Shown here: piece after piece, positions 25,131 to 35,390 of the stretch
How positions within the stretch are numbered: position 1 is the stretch's first letter
Layout: every line of letters begins with the position of its first letter
NCBI GenBank assembly: GCA_017591395.1
Contig: WEDG01004604.1
Coordinates: forward strand, 1-64,000
Origin: Schistocephalus solidus
Lineage: Eukaryota > Platyhelminthes > Cestoda > Diphyllobothriidea > Diphyllobothriidae
Direction of reading: 5' to 3'
Length of the DNA stretch: 64,000 nucleotides
Translations under genes and position numbers: made by a program
The notes under the pieces: model-generated
Seen by the model: the letters and a program-made list of their open reading frames with translations, nothing else
Told to the model about the DNA's origin: nothing
The model's database searches: none

Positions 25131-28100
25131 ATGGGCCAACTGCTTTCCTATACTCTGACACCGGATACCTCTTTTCCCCGCGCACGGCAGGATTCAACTC
25201 TTGTTAATTTATTCAGTGTCATTCGTAGAAATGTCAGCCGAAGCATTGCAGGTTTGCATGCTCCACGTGCTCTTGCGTAACCCTATACTTTTGTTTTCCC
25301 AGGTTCTTCAGAAACTCCAGAAAGCGGCACGAAGTCTCTCAACTTAGCTCATCTCCCTCCGGAGTTGGCTTTCGACATTCTATCCTACCTAAATGCCACT
25401 GATCTCTACTTGGCCGCATGCGTCTGGTGGAATTTGGCCTCCGATGAGGTCCTTTGGCAGGGGTAGGCTCTTGCTTGTTTTTCTTGAAAAAAAGAGCATG
25501 CTTAACATCACAATCACCACAGGCTTTGCCGTGCAACCTGGCCCTACTGTTCAGCCTATAAAACATGGACAGAGGAGCCACATTTCTCCTTCCGTATTCT
25601 CTTTCTGCGACTTGATGAGGCCCGACTTACCTTCAACATAGACGCTTTTGAGGTAGGAAGGAAGAAAAATCTGTTTCTTTATTTTCTCCAGGGTATTAGG
25701 TACTTGCAGAAATATGAGATTTTAAATGACGAAACGGATGATCTGGCTATGTTTTTGCACTCGGCTCCAGGACTGGATCCAGTTCAAAAGCGACGATTCC
25801 TGGAGACAAGGCAATTTTTCCATTTTTTTATTATTTACTATTTTCTTTCATATTATTATTGCTTATTAGCAAACTAAGGTGGGATTTTTAATGGCGCTGG
25901 CGGGAAAACTTTCTTTTTGACTTTTTCTGAAAGTATTAGTATTCAGTATTCAATCGCGTTACGGGACATACCCGTCCCGATTGAGCTGCGCGAGTAACCA
26001 CACGACTATTAGCATTATAGGCAGAAGAAAATTAGTGATACAGACGAGGGAAACTGGAATAATCAAGGGACAACGGAACGAGTGTGTCACGTAACGCGAT
26101 CGATGAGCGTCCTCTACCACTGTTAATATACCCGATCGCAACCGACAGGACGACCCCGTGACTGAATGGTTAGGGCGTTGAGCTTCTAACTAAAAGGTCG
26201 TCACTTTGAGCCTCCGAGCTTGCAATGCCCGGGGTTGGGCATGGCTGGCTGATGATGGCCAATAAACCGAAAATGTAAATTCCAATCTCCCTTCTTTTTG
26301 TTGATACTGTTATTCTTCTTCACTTCAGGTTCCCTCCTCGATTTCAGACCACATTATAAACTTAAATTTAAAAAACTGGCAGAGACACGCAGGGAGCCGC
26401 TGATGAATTAAAGGCCATGTGATCGCTTCTTGAATTGGATAGGGCAGTCTGATATGACTCTTAAACGGGTGAATGTAAACCTTGACCAAACGTATGCCAA
26501 CAGAAATAAACTAATAAAGACGCTTGGTGACCAAGGCGGCCACTTTTTAGGGCTTATTAATGCACTCTTCTGTCGGCCACACTCCTGGCCGTTGCCAGCC
26601 ACCGAAAACCCACGCATGCGCGCTCAGAACGCACATGGTTTATCAGCGCCACTCAACCGAAGTTCGTCAGCGCCTTCCTACCCTCCAGTCTATTTGCGTA
26701 AGTCAGGTACGTTTGGCTGATATTACGACGGCTGCAGGTGACAAGATCCATCGCTATCCTTCGCGTGAGTTTTTTTATAGTGCAGATGACTTTCGTTGGA
26801 CCTCCTCTCATACTCAGCGTATTTCGATAACAAAACAAAGTCGAGACGAGCAGAGATTGGGGTAGGTGCGGTGACCGACAAAAGCTCAACAACTAGTCTG
26901 CGCGTGCCACACGACAGTTTGACCGTCGTAGTTCGACGAGGTCCAGCGTATGCTCCACACCAGGTGGTGCAGGGACGGTGACTTGCGCGTGAATTAGTTT
27001 TAAGTGATAGTAGCCTTGCGCTGCATCTACCGCACTCTCTCCTCCTCCCCCACCTAAACCCGGTGTCATGACAGAGTCAAGAAGACCGGAGGCGAGAGAG
27101 GACGCAGGTGGCTGGCGCGGCCGGAGTCAGAAAAATGTCAAATGTGGGTTGTTATTTTGGAGTAAATTGGGTTTTCTGCGGACGTGTTTTACTCCAGTGA
27201 AGACTTCTCGAGGATTCGAATTATCTTCCTTTAGAACGGCTAATGTGCTTTATTACACGGCATGTACTACAGACATGCTACCTGGCATATGGGAAGATTA
27301 CAGCCAGAGGCGGGGGGAGAAACTGGAATGGCTTTGCCTGGCTTATGATAAATAAAATTTGCTCAATAAACCCGAGCTGTCATGTTGCTGAGGTTTCAAA
27401 TAACTTGGTTCGCCCTTCCTTGTCAAAGCGTTTATTTCTGAAAATTGATCAAAGTTTTAAATGACTGGCCAAGGTAGTCGGCCTACATGAGCAAAAACTG
27501 GAAACTCAGAGGCTAGACCAAATCTCACAACTCACAGTTCATATTTGAGGAAGTTGTCACTTTTTGATTTCCCGGAAGTAGCCATTTTGGGTCGAAGCAT
27601 CTCGAAAAGAGAGAGACAGAGAGAGAGACTCACACTTGAGGTGTGGTATTCAGAGGCTAAATCTATCAGCAGACATCTAGTTCTTGCTGTAGCTCATAAA
27701 TTCCTGTGTCATTAAATACATAAAGACCAGGAGAGGATTTTCACACTGACCCTGGGCAAACCGAGCAGACACTGTCCCGCGACCTACTCACTTGAGGGTG
27801 AAGCAGAATTTCAACCGTTCTTCATCAAACTGAATCCGCATTACACAGCCATTCTTCAAGTCCCTTGAACATTGTCAAAAGGCTGAAACGACTAAAGATA
27901 AAAACGTTGATCAGTTCAAGGCCGACTAGCTCTACTAGTCATCTAAAATTCTATTCGGTTTTTTTAGTTAATTGCCTTGACAATGAAGAGCGGACCAAGT
28001 TCTCCGAAACGCCAGAAACACTAAAAATCTGTTTTATTGAGAAACTTTTCGTTCCTAGATTATCAACCCGGAACTCTCACCTTTGAGAACATGAATTCCT

Positions 28101-29313
28101 GATTTATTAACCATCGTCAGCCAGCCCTACCATAATCCAGGTTGAGATGATGCAAGTCACAAACTCAGGCTCGTGCATCAACAAAATTAGGCAAGCGTCC
28201 TAATCTTAAGCCGCGGGCCTGTTTTCTTATCGTTTGCGATCGAGCATATTAATTAACCTGGCAGGGGGTCTTCACCGATCAGGTTTGAGGGTCACACGCT
28301 TTTCGTTGCTCCTTGGAGTTCAATCTAGAGCCCTCGCAGGCAGCCATAGAGCTGCCGGTAATCATGCAGGAAGGGGTCGAAATAAAGACGAGGGTACTGG
28401 GAAAGCCGTTTCTGGCCGATTAGCCGTCGTCAGCACACCATTAGAAAACGATGTTTGGATATTTGCTCGAGATCGGGACTATTGTCAACTTTAGATGACA
28501 ACTTTGGGTGCCTATTAAAGATCATGCTCAAGGGGAAATTTTAGCACACAGAAGGTGATTTATGTTTTCTTTTGTCACACAGGCCAGATGTGCTAGCTGC
28601 TCTGATTCGAATCAAAAACTTTCATCAACAATTCCTTCCAAATGCTCTCCGAGCCCTCTTGACCGAAATACCCACCCCTGAGAAGAACGCCTCCAGCTTC
28701 ATGGCCCAGATCATCCAAGTCTTCTCGGAACACTTTGTTCGATGTAATCCCAGCATCGGACTTCCCCCCGGTGAGTCATTTACCTCCCACACTCCTGCTG
28801 TGGTTGATCACCCTTTGATATGCAGCTAATCAGACTTCTAATGAAAAGGGCACTCGTAATCGAATACGTCAGTCTATTCATACAGTCGTTTTCAGCGCGT
28901 TAATTCTTAGACCCTTGTCTCTTACCCCAGATGCTGTCTACATCATCTGCTTCTCCCTGATTATGCTCTCGCTGGACTTCTCCTGTCCGCAAATCAAGAA
29001 CAAAATGTCCAAGCGGGAGTTCATTCGCAACACCCGACGCGCTGCACTGCAGCCCTCGTGTGACGAGTTTTTAGGCAACCTGTATGACAATGTCTACTTG
29101 GAGGGCGTCATCGCGCAGCCATCGAATGTGCCCACCCGTTCCAGGCGCTCCAAGTCCTCACCCACACACCGCTTCCCCAAGTCCTCATCGACCATTTTAT
29201 GTGTTTCGATGAGTCTGACCGTCCCTGTGGCATTCAATGGTCATGCTGACTATGTCATCATCATCATCATCATCCTCCTCCTCCTTTCCCTCCTCACCAG
29301 CGCCCTTGCCTGA
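25131..29313 (+). CDS. FBXO8: F-box only protein 8 (F-box plus Sec7-like domain)
   Basis: Six exons join in frame: 25131-25251, 25303-25462, 25523-25652, 25692-25810, 28583-28770 and 28931-29313 (366 codons; human about 319). The protein is a substrate receptor of an SCF ubiquitin ligase, known in mammals to act on ARF6. Residues 1-6, MGQLLS, fit an N-myristoylation signal (MGxxxS). The F-box spans about residues 55-100 (LPPELAFDILSYLNATDL). The Sec7-like part spans about 180-300, with QFLPNALRALL and KNKMSKREFIRNTRRAA. Where active ARF exchange factors have a Gly-Glu-Ala glutamic finger this protein reads Asn-Ala-Leu, as in other FBXO8 proteins, so exchange activity is unlikely. All introns are GT-AG except intron 4 (GC-AG, 2.8 kb), which holds SINE copies. 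The last 90 or so residues extend past the vertebrate end and finish in a hydrophobic Ile/Leu run. A possible ATTAAA poly(A) signal lies at 29529. Confidence 0.93.
26060..26300 (+). mobile_element. SINE-B copy spanning a unit junction, with decayed hammerhead
   Basis: The 3' module (GGGACAACGGAACGAGTG, CGATGAGCG) is followed directly by the next head (CCGTGACTGAATGGTTAGGG) and the ribozyme core. That is the tail-to-head order of a tandem pair. At 26243-26290 the core CTGATGA and GAAA are kept, but stem II is weakened (TGGCC/AACC) and stem III is lost. Confidence 0.75.
26905..27125 (-). mobile_element. SINE-A copy, antisense, partial
   Basis: The reverse complement of the family runs from the GGAGCATACG block (near 26950) to the GCGGCC/CACCTGCG block (near 27120). 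It lies in FBXO8 intron 4, opposite to the gene. Confidence 0.72.
28095..28365 (-). mobile_element. SINE-B remnant, antisense
   Basis: The region near 28105-28135 is the reverse complement of GGCTGGCTGACGATGGTTAATAA, the ribozyme strand with one core change (CTGACGA). The region near 28270-28360 is the reverse complement of the GGCTCTAGATTGAACTCC...CGATCGGTGA-like 3' module. An unrelated stretch separates them, so the unit is damaged. Confidence 0.55.
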
Positions 29314-29319
29314 TTTTCA

Positions 29320-29900
29320 CTCATTTACGCTCACCAACCCCTTTGCTTGCTCTGATAATAGCAACGGCTGGTAGGCCCGGGCGTACTCGTCTTTTTAAAA
29401 CTTACTTTATTTTCCACAAGAGTTTTCCCGTGCGTATATGCACCCACCTACTACTCATGTTCCGTCTGACTGTGTGTGTGCGTGTGTTTTTGCGTTTGGT
29501 TTTATCAGATGCTCCAGATTTATTGTTGATTAAATCCTAACTTTACTACTACTTCCCTGCCTGCTCGTTTCAATTTCCCGATACGTGCGTCCGGTTGTTG
29601 TATCCATGTTGTTCAACATCACGCTCGAGCCTTCTGTAGCTTGTCGGTATGCAAAAATGGGTCTCGTGGACGTGCCAGTTCTATCAGATGGTGGTTTGTG
29701 TAGCTTTCTCCATTTGAACTGTAACAGCTCTACTCCTGGATGAGGAACGGCCGTTTAGCCTGCTACAAGTAACCACCTCCAGGGGGCAATATCGAATGCA
29801 ATATTCCTAATCGTTCGAGGTTGACGGAATGTGCGAAGTTCTTTTCAGCAATCTACGCTACTGGCAGTGATGCGTGCCTTTTGTTATAGCTGTGGACATT
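29320..29900. other. Region downstream of FBXO8, no gene
   Basis: Probable 3' UTR followed by intergenic DNA. There is a possible ATTAAA signal at 29529-29534 and TG-rich low complexity near 29470. Nothing else is recognised. Confidence 0.35.
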
Positions 29901-29904
29901 GACC

Positions 29905-30125
29905 CTTAAAAGTGGTCAGGTGGTAGATGCGTTGGACCAACACATGTGCCAGATCAGGCATTATTGAGAATGCGCATCCATAAAAACTGTCACACATGGG
30001 GTAGGTGTGGTGGTATGTCTAGGCGCCGGCTAACGCCGCACCAGCCCTGCATGCTCTCCCACCACCAATCTTATTGGCACTGTCCCAGCACTGAGCTCAG
30101 GTGGGTGAGCGAGAGAGTGGAACAC
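29905..30125 (+). mobile_element. SINE-A copy, partial
   Basis: It has the head block GGTGGTAGATGCGTTGGACCAACAC, then GTGTGGTGG..TGTCTAGGC, and ends near GAGCTCAGGTGGGTGAG. The 3' third is missing. Confidence 0.7.
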
Positions 30126-30589
30126 GTCACAGAATATCTTGACATCCTCGAAAAGAGGAAGGACAAATTTCGACGAAAATGTTTGCAAAATAGATGCTAT
30201 GTCAAAATGCTCTAAAGTCCGAAAACTGCATCACCTCGGGCATTTTTTTGGAAAGTTATAAATCCCGCAACCCTTTGCTTATAATCATCTCCATTTATTT
30301 AAATGCGGAACAAAGCCCACCGTTTCGAACTCCCAGTGAGATCATTATTGCGATCAGCCTGCGGTTTTAAAGGCGTTCTCATGCCAAACTGCTCGTTCGG
30401 TTCCGTCCGAGCAGAATCAGTGGAAAGTAATATGAAAAAGACCAATGCACGATCGCTGGGGTGGAAAATCTATTGGTCTGAGTTTTTAAATTCGAACAGG
30501 AGTTCAGCATCAGAGACTGTTGGAGCACGACAACGCATGAACATTTATGCAGTCATACCGTGGGAGAGGGGGGTATAAGTCCGTGACCG

Positions 30590-30825
30590 GGTCTGGTTAG
30601 CGTCGCTTGACTCAGGGGTCCAACGGCGTGGTGGCGGCGATGTGAGCCACGTCGCCTGGCTGCGTGGGCATAGGGCGTGACAACACGGGTAAGTCAATAT
30701 GTCTATAAATGGAGTTGGTGTCTGATTTTCACGCCTCCAGCAGTTCCCGTCCCGTCTTATTGTCGGTCTGCGCCAGTATCCGCGTGCTCACAAAGTCGGA
30801 CTCATGGCCTTCCTCCAGCTTGTGG
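30590..30825. other. GC-rich stretch of unknown nature
   Basis: It lies directly before a SINE-A copy and is probably repeat-derived, but no second copy was recognised in the window. Confidence 0.3.
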
Positions 30826-31180
30826 GTGGCCCCTAAACGGGCCACGTGGTAGATGCGTTGGGCCAACACGGGGTCCACATCAGGGCACGGCAGGCGTTAT
30901 TCGGGTTGCGCTCCCATAACAAATGCCGAACAGGGGGGGGTGTGGTGGCACGCCTAGGGTCGGCTAGGGCCTAGAGGCCCCGGCCGCGCCAGCCACATGC
31001 GCCCTCTCCTATCTTCGGTCTTCTTGACTCTGTCTTGACACCGGGCATAGGTGGGGAGGAGGAGAAAGTGCGGTAGATGCAGTGCAAGTATACTTTCACT
31101 TTAAACTAAATCACGCGCAAGTCACCGTATCTGCACTATCCTGCTGAGGAGCGTACGGTGTACCTAGTCGAAATCGAAGT
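30826..31180 (+). mobile_element. SINE-A copy, nearly complete
   Basis: It runs from CCCCTAAACGGGCCACGTGG through the CTCCCATAACAAATGCCGA block and TTGACACCGGGC to GGAGCGTACGGTGTAC. It ends where an antisense PLE fragment begins. Confidence 0.75.
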
Positions 31181-31185
31181 TAAAA

Positions 31186-31760
31186 CTATCGGGTAGTGAC
31201 TAGAGCCAGTGGGTCGTCTCTCCGAACGGCACTTTCGGGCTCAAATCTTCGTGAGCTCAGGCATTGTCCTGTCTGGCCTGTGGAATCGTAAAGACAATTA
31301 GGGCACGGAATTTGATAAACTACGCCCAATTGCTCGCTTGTGTCTCTCTTCCGTTTGTCCGTCGTGGGCGCGTACGAATGCAACAGCTTATGGAATTCTT
31401 CGGATAGCCGTTTGTGCTCTTCCTTCGAGCTCACTACAGTGCGTTTTTATTCGTTCGAAGAGCGCCCTAACACAGCGACAGTTGTGCACCATGGGGTGGT
31501 TGTTACGGTATATAAGGGCCTGTATGGTGTTAGACACCCTTCTGTATACTGTGGTGTTGAGGCAGCCATCAGGTCTGAGCGTAACGAGCACGTTAAGGAA
31601 GCGTAATTTCTCGTCTTCCTCTCCTTCCCTTGTACACTGAATGTCGGGAAAGGTGTCGTTAAGCCGTTCTTGAAAATCCGATAGCGTGTCCCTCTCAATA
31701 ATGACGAATGTGTAATCCATGTATCGGCGCCAAATGCGGGTTCTTAGTGGTTGAAACGAC
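31186..31760 (-). mobile_element. Penelope-like element fragment: RT end plus GIY-YIG remnant
   Basis: On the minus strand, 31720-31388 reads YTFVIIERDT, LRFLNVLV, TTVYRRVSNT and HPMVHNCRCVRALF, the end of a PLE RT. The second catalytic aspartate is lost (YMDY for YVDD). 31434-31186, in another frame, reads GVVYQIPCPNC then GQTGQCLSSR and ESAVRRDDPLALV. This is the GIY-YIG endonuclease, with the YIG turn changed to DSTG. It is a dead copy truncated at both ends. Its right end meets an antisense RTE LINE. Confidence 0.85.
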
Positions 31761-31764
31761 CTTT

Positions 31765-32878
31765 ACCAGCTCCAGGCACTAGTTAACCGGTCCCTGTGCG
31801 ATGGATTGGCAAGCGGCCGACCAGACCAATGTGTGAGGTGAATGTGCGATCACACTGAGGACAGGTTAGTATCGAGTACCCACCGCTGGTACTAGTAATG
31901 GTGATTGTGTTGGAGTTAGCAGGTAGTCAGAGTTTGCCACTGAGTTGGCGGAAGTGAGGCGAGTGGTGTTCGTCGCCGTGCTCGACGCAACAGGTGGGGA
32001 GGTGGGGGTGGTCGTCGTCGACGTGGGGTCTGAGGCAGGTGTAGCAGAGCTTGATAGTATGGGATTGTTGTTGCGTTGAGTTCGAATATGTCCGACCAGG
32101 CCGATTCGCACGTGAAATATGCGTTGACAGCGTGAGCACGTTGGCAGGGCTTGGATATTGGTGGTGTTGATCTGTGGTGCTTGTGACTTGTGAGCCACCC
32201 TTTTGGCCTTAGCAGCGGCGATTCACTTGGCCTCATAGATTTCTGCACCAGTCTTCACGGATATTTTCCACGCCGGTCTATCCTGGGCGAGGTCCTCGCA
32301 GGTAGCCCGGTTGATTTGCAGTTGCTTCAGAGATTTCTTCAAAGTGTCCTTGTAACGTCGTTTTAACGTCCCTGTCGTCGCGCACCCGTAGCGACATCTC
32401 CGTGGAAAAGTCATTTGGGCAGTCGCTCGTCGTCCATTCTCACCAAGTAGCCGCTCCATCACAGTTGCACTTGCCTAAGATTCCTGGCCACTCCAGGACT
32501 TCCGTGTCTTGGATCATATCTTGCCAACTTAGCTTCAGTATGATGTGGAGGCAGCTGAGATGGAAGTGATTCAGCTTCCTGGCTTGGTTAAAGTAGACGG
32601 TCTAGGTCTCCGCTCCGTAAAGGGGTGTCGTCAAGACGACGGCCGTGTACATCTTCAGTTAGGTGTTCAGGTGAATACCATGGCGATTTCACACGGAGGC
32701 CTGTAGCCGGCCAAAGGCCTGACTGTCTTTGGAGATCCGTTGACCAACTTCGTCATCGATTTTTCATGTTGCGTGACAGCGTTCTTAGCAGATAAGCAAA
32801 GGTTTCCACATTTTTAAGTTGAGCGCCATTGGCATTGATTCGGGGAGCATTGTATTCCGCACTGGGTGGCGGTTGGTG
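31765..32878 (-). mobile_element. RTE-type LINE fragment, antisense
   Basis: This matches the sense LINE at about 8075-9177 with high identity: NAPRINANGAQLKNV near 32870-32800, the post-RT region near 32460-32260 and a first zinc finger CSRCQRIFHVRIGLVGHIRTQ near 32140. It is truncated at both ends: the 5' end lies in the RT and the 3' end between the second and third fingers. Identity to the 5.9-9.6 kb copy is much higher than that of the 0.7-3.6 kb copy. Confidence 0.88.
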
Positions 32879-33087
32879 CATGAGTGCCCTCGCAGAAATG
32901 GCCATTCCGGTCTCCCTTGTCTTTGTCTGTTCCATTTCATCATATGCTACACGTCGCTATGCGACCACCTGTGAGGGCTCTAATCTGAGCTCCAGGGCAC
33001 AACGGAACTTACATGTTCCTTAAGCAGATCGGTGAGCCCCACACTATCATCATATTCTCGATCACAACCGACAAAACAACGAGCCCG

Positions 33088-33141
33088 TGGCTCAATGGTA
33101 GAGCGTTCGACTCAAATACCAAAGGTCGCGGGTTCGAATCC
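33088..33141 (+). promoter_or_regulatory. tRNA-like pol III promoter (A and B boxes) in SINE-B
   Basis: The A box TGGCTCAATGGT lies at 33088-33099 and a consensus B box GGTTCGAATCC at 33131-33141. The spacing is that of a tRNA gene. The arms do not pair well enough for a working tRNA and SINE body follows, so this is a SINE promoter. Confidence 0.7.
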
Positions 33142-33169
33142 CAGGTGTGCCACACTTGGGATTGGGTAT

Positions 33170-33214
33170 GACTGGCTGATTACGGCTAATAAGCCAGAAA
33201 TGGCCATTCCGGTC
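33170..33214 (+). ncRNA. Hammerhead ribozyme copy, inactivated
   Basis: Stem II (CGGCT/AGCCA type, AATA loop), GAAA, the ATGGCCAT stem III and stem I are present. The core reads CTGATTA, replacing the essential G8. Confidence 0.7.
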
Positions 33215-33479
33215 TCCCTTGTCTTTGTCAGTTCCACCTTATCAACCTATGCTACAGGTCGCTATGTGACCGCCTGCGAGGGCTCTAGTCTGAGTTCCAG
33301 GGCACAATGGAACATACATGTTCCTTAAGCAGATCGGTGAGCCCCACACTATCATATATATATGGTAGAGCGGCTAATAAGCCAGAAATGGCCATTCCGG
33401 TCTACCTTGTCTTTGTCGGTTCCACATTATCAACATATGCTACACGTCACTATGCGACTGCCTGTGAGTACATATATGA

Positions 33480-33513
<34 letters not shown>
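33480..33513. repeat. TA dinucleotide microsatellite
   Basis: Perfect alternating TA run at the end of the SINE-B array, as at 44488. Confidence 0.9.
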
Positions 33514-33519
<6 letters not shown>

Positions 33520-33521
<2 letters not shown>

Positions 33522-35225
33522 TAAGTAGAGGTACACTTCAATCGGATCGGTTTCAAAAAGTGAAGGGGCTTTTTAACCCGTGTCATATTTCATGCTCATA
33601 TGTTCACCACCTCCATTGGAAGCCAAGTTCGAGTGACAAAGAAGGAGGAAACGAGGGAACAGCGTGTTCAAGGTAATTCTTGCCTTTTTTTTGAGTAGTC
33701 TTAAGCCAAACTAGCAATTGCTGATCAGACAGGGAGGGCTGGCTCTGGCCCGAGATAGAGAGAGAGAGAGAGCACGGTGGGAGGTTTCGCCTGTGGGGGA
33801 AGTGTAGCAGATGAGACTAGTTCAGCATCCATCGCACTCACTCCCACACCCATCTAGTTTCAAAAGAAACCAAGACGAAGAAGACTGGAGGTGGGCGTGG
33901 ATTCAGCGACATCTCCTTCGGCTAACATTTTCCCGAAGTCTACTTGTCTACACTTTCTGTCTGATGCCTGACGCAGCCCAGTTGCACACCCAGCCCTGCG
34001 CGCTCAGACGCACTGGGTCAGCTGCCAGACCGAAGATACATTTGTGCCTCTTTCGATCACAACGAAGTCTGACTAGCACTGAGCATGAGTTTATATCATA
34101 GCGTATGTTCTGATAAAGGACGGGTTTGAAGGAATAACGAGCGAATAAGCATCAAACACCTGCATCGATCGCTTCCATTTTTGTTATTCTATTCAAACGC
34201 TTTGTTTTTCCAATTTTGGACTAGTAAATAATACCGATTTCAGTCACTCTTTTTCCTTCGGACACAAATGTGCACCCTATGTAAGGTTAATGCCTCCCTC
34301 TCTCTTTCGCCGTAAAGACGGACTCCATCAACTGGCATGTCAAACAACCAACCAATCGGATCGTACGCTATTATTTCTACCAAAGTAGCCATGTTGGAAA
34401 TGCTTCAAGGGACATTTGCACATTCATGGCGGTAGATGACTTGATAATTGCCCTTCCTGAAGAGAGTAAATAAAGTTCGATAAACCGAGTGATTTTGGAG
34501 TGACCCGCCTCGGGGCATCTGCTGCAACGATGTTCCTCGGATGCCTACTCGCTTGTACGCACCAGTGGCAGTTGTTCAGCTTACAGTCTGAGGCCCCGCA
34601 TGGTGTTCGCAACGAGCCTAAAATCGAAAGGCTGCGGAGACGGTTTCAGTCAAGGTGTTCTGGTACCTGCCCCTGTGACGCTCGGATGCCTACTCCTGTG
34701 ACTCCGGACGTGCGCCTCTTATCCGGTTGACAACGTACTTCAACCTATTATCTATTCATTCTGTGCAGAATAAAAGACTACGCAGAAGACCATTATCAGA
34801 AAAATAAAAGGGACACTGTTATGGCATTTCTTGTTTTTTAGCCATTATCAGCCGGTGATCGGTGAGCGCCAATATATCACAAAAATACAAAAACGTCCCT
34901 CTCTCTTCTACTGGTATCCAAATATCTCTCTGGCTCCTCGGGACCTGGCTTGATCTTCGTAGCCGTTCGGGTCTATCCAGGGCTTCAGTTGTCACGACAG
35001 ACTTCCCCAAGCGTCCGAAATACAGTTGAAATCTGTTAACGCCTATCAGTTGCGGTACGGTTAGGCAACATAAAAAAACGTCCAAATATTTGTAGTTTTC
35101 ACTTGTCTCCCACAATGTAAGAATGACTAATATGGCCACCTAAGTAGTACGTGGGAATAGAAACGCCTCGCTCATTTAACAAATGTGTTCTTGCGATGAA
35201 TTTTAGAAAGGATTAATACTCCCGT
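33520..35225. other. No gene recognised
   Basis: Contains a GA microsatellite near 33755. A block at about 33810-34060 weakly resembles antisense SINE-A (CATCCATCGCACTCACTCCCAC). No coding exon was identified. Confidence 0.35.
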
Positions 35226-35229
35226 TTCT

Positions 35230-35390
35230 TAACCCTAACATAAAACTACACTATGTCCTTAATCTTAACCCTGGCCTTGCTCTAAAATCTGAAATCCTAC
35301 GGTCAAAAAGAACGCCAACCTTAACCTCAACTCTGACCTTTCCCCTAACCCTTAACATCACCCTAACCTTCAGCTGAAGCTTCAACCTAC
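35230..35390. repeat. Degenerate CCTAA-rich tract
   Basis: Repeated AACCCTAAC and CTTAACC words resemble telomere repeat but are highly imperfect. It shares order with 36880-37080 (TAAAACTA.., CCTTAATCTTAACCCTGGCC against TTTAGCTTAGCCCTAGCC), so both derive from one dispersed repeat. Confidence 0.6.

Larger units (their letters stand above)
25811..28582 (+). other. FBXO8 intron 4, GC-AG type, repeat-filled
   Basis: The donor is AAG|GCAATT and the acceptor CACACAG|GCC. Joining ACA-AG with G restores the reading frame and the Arg-Pro-Asp of the Sec7 start. No GT donor lies nearby that keeps the frame. The intron contains SINE-B pieces (26060-26300 +, 28095-28365 -), an antisense SINE-A (26905-27125) and a short GA tract near 27608. 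Confidence 0.8.
32884..33475 (+). mobile_element. SINE-B tandem array, three partial units
   Basis: Three ribozyme 3' strands (GAAATGGCCATTCCGGTC) lie with predicted cleavage positions at 32906, 33208 and 33396. Spacing is 302 bp and then 188 bp; the last unit carries a deletion. The middle unit has the best pol III head in the window. Each unit shares the 3' module GAGGGCTCTA..CTGAG.TCCAGGGCACAA..GGAAC. The array starts exactly where the antisense LINE ends and runs into a TA microsatellite. Confidence 0.82.

Noticed and set aside
33081..33152. Candidate tRNA gene
   Set aside because: A and B boxes are excellent, but the T arm pairs over only about three bases, the acceptor ends do not pair, and SINE-B body follows without a break.
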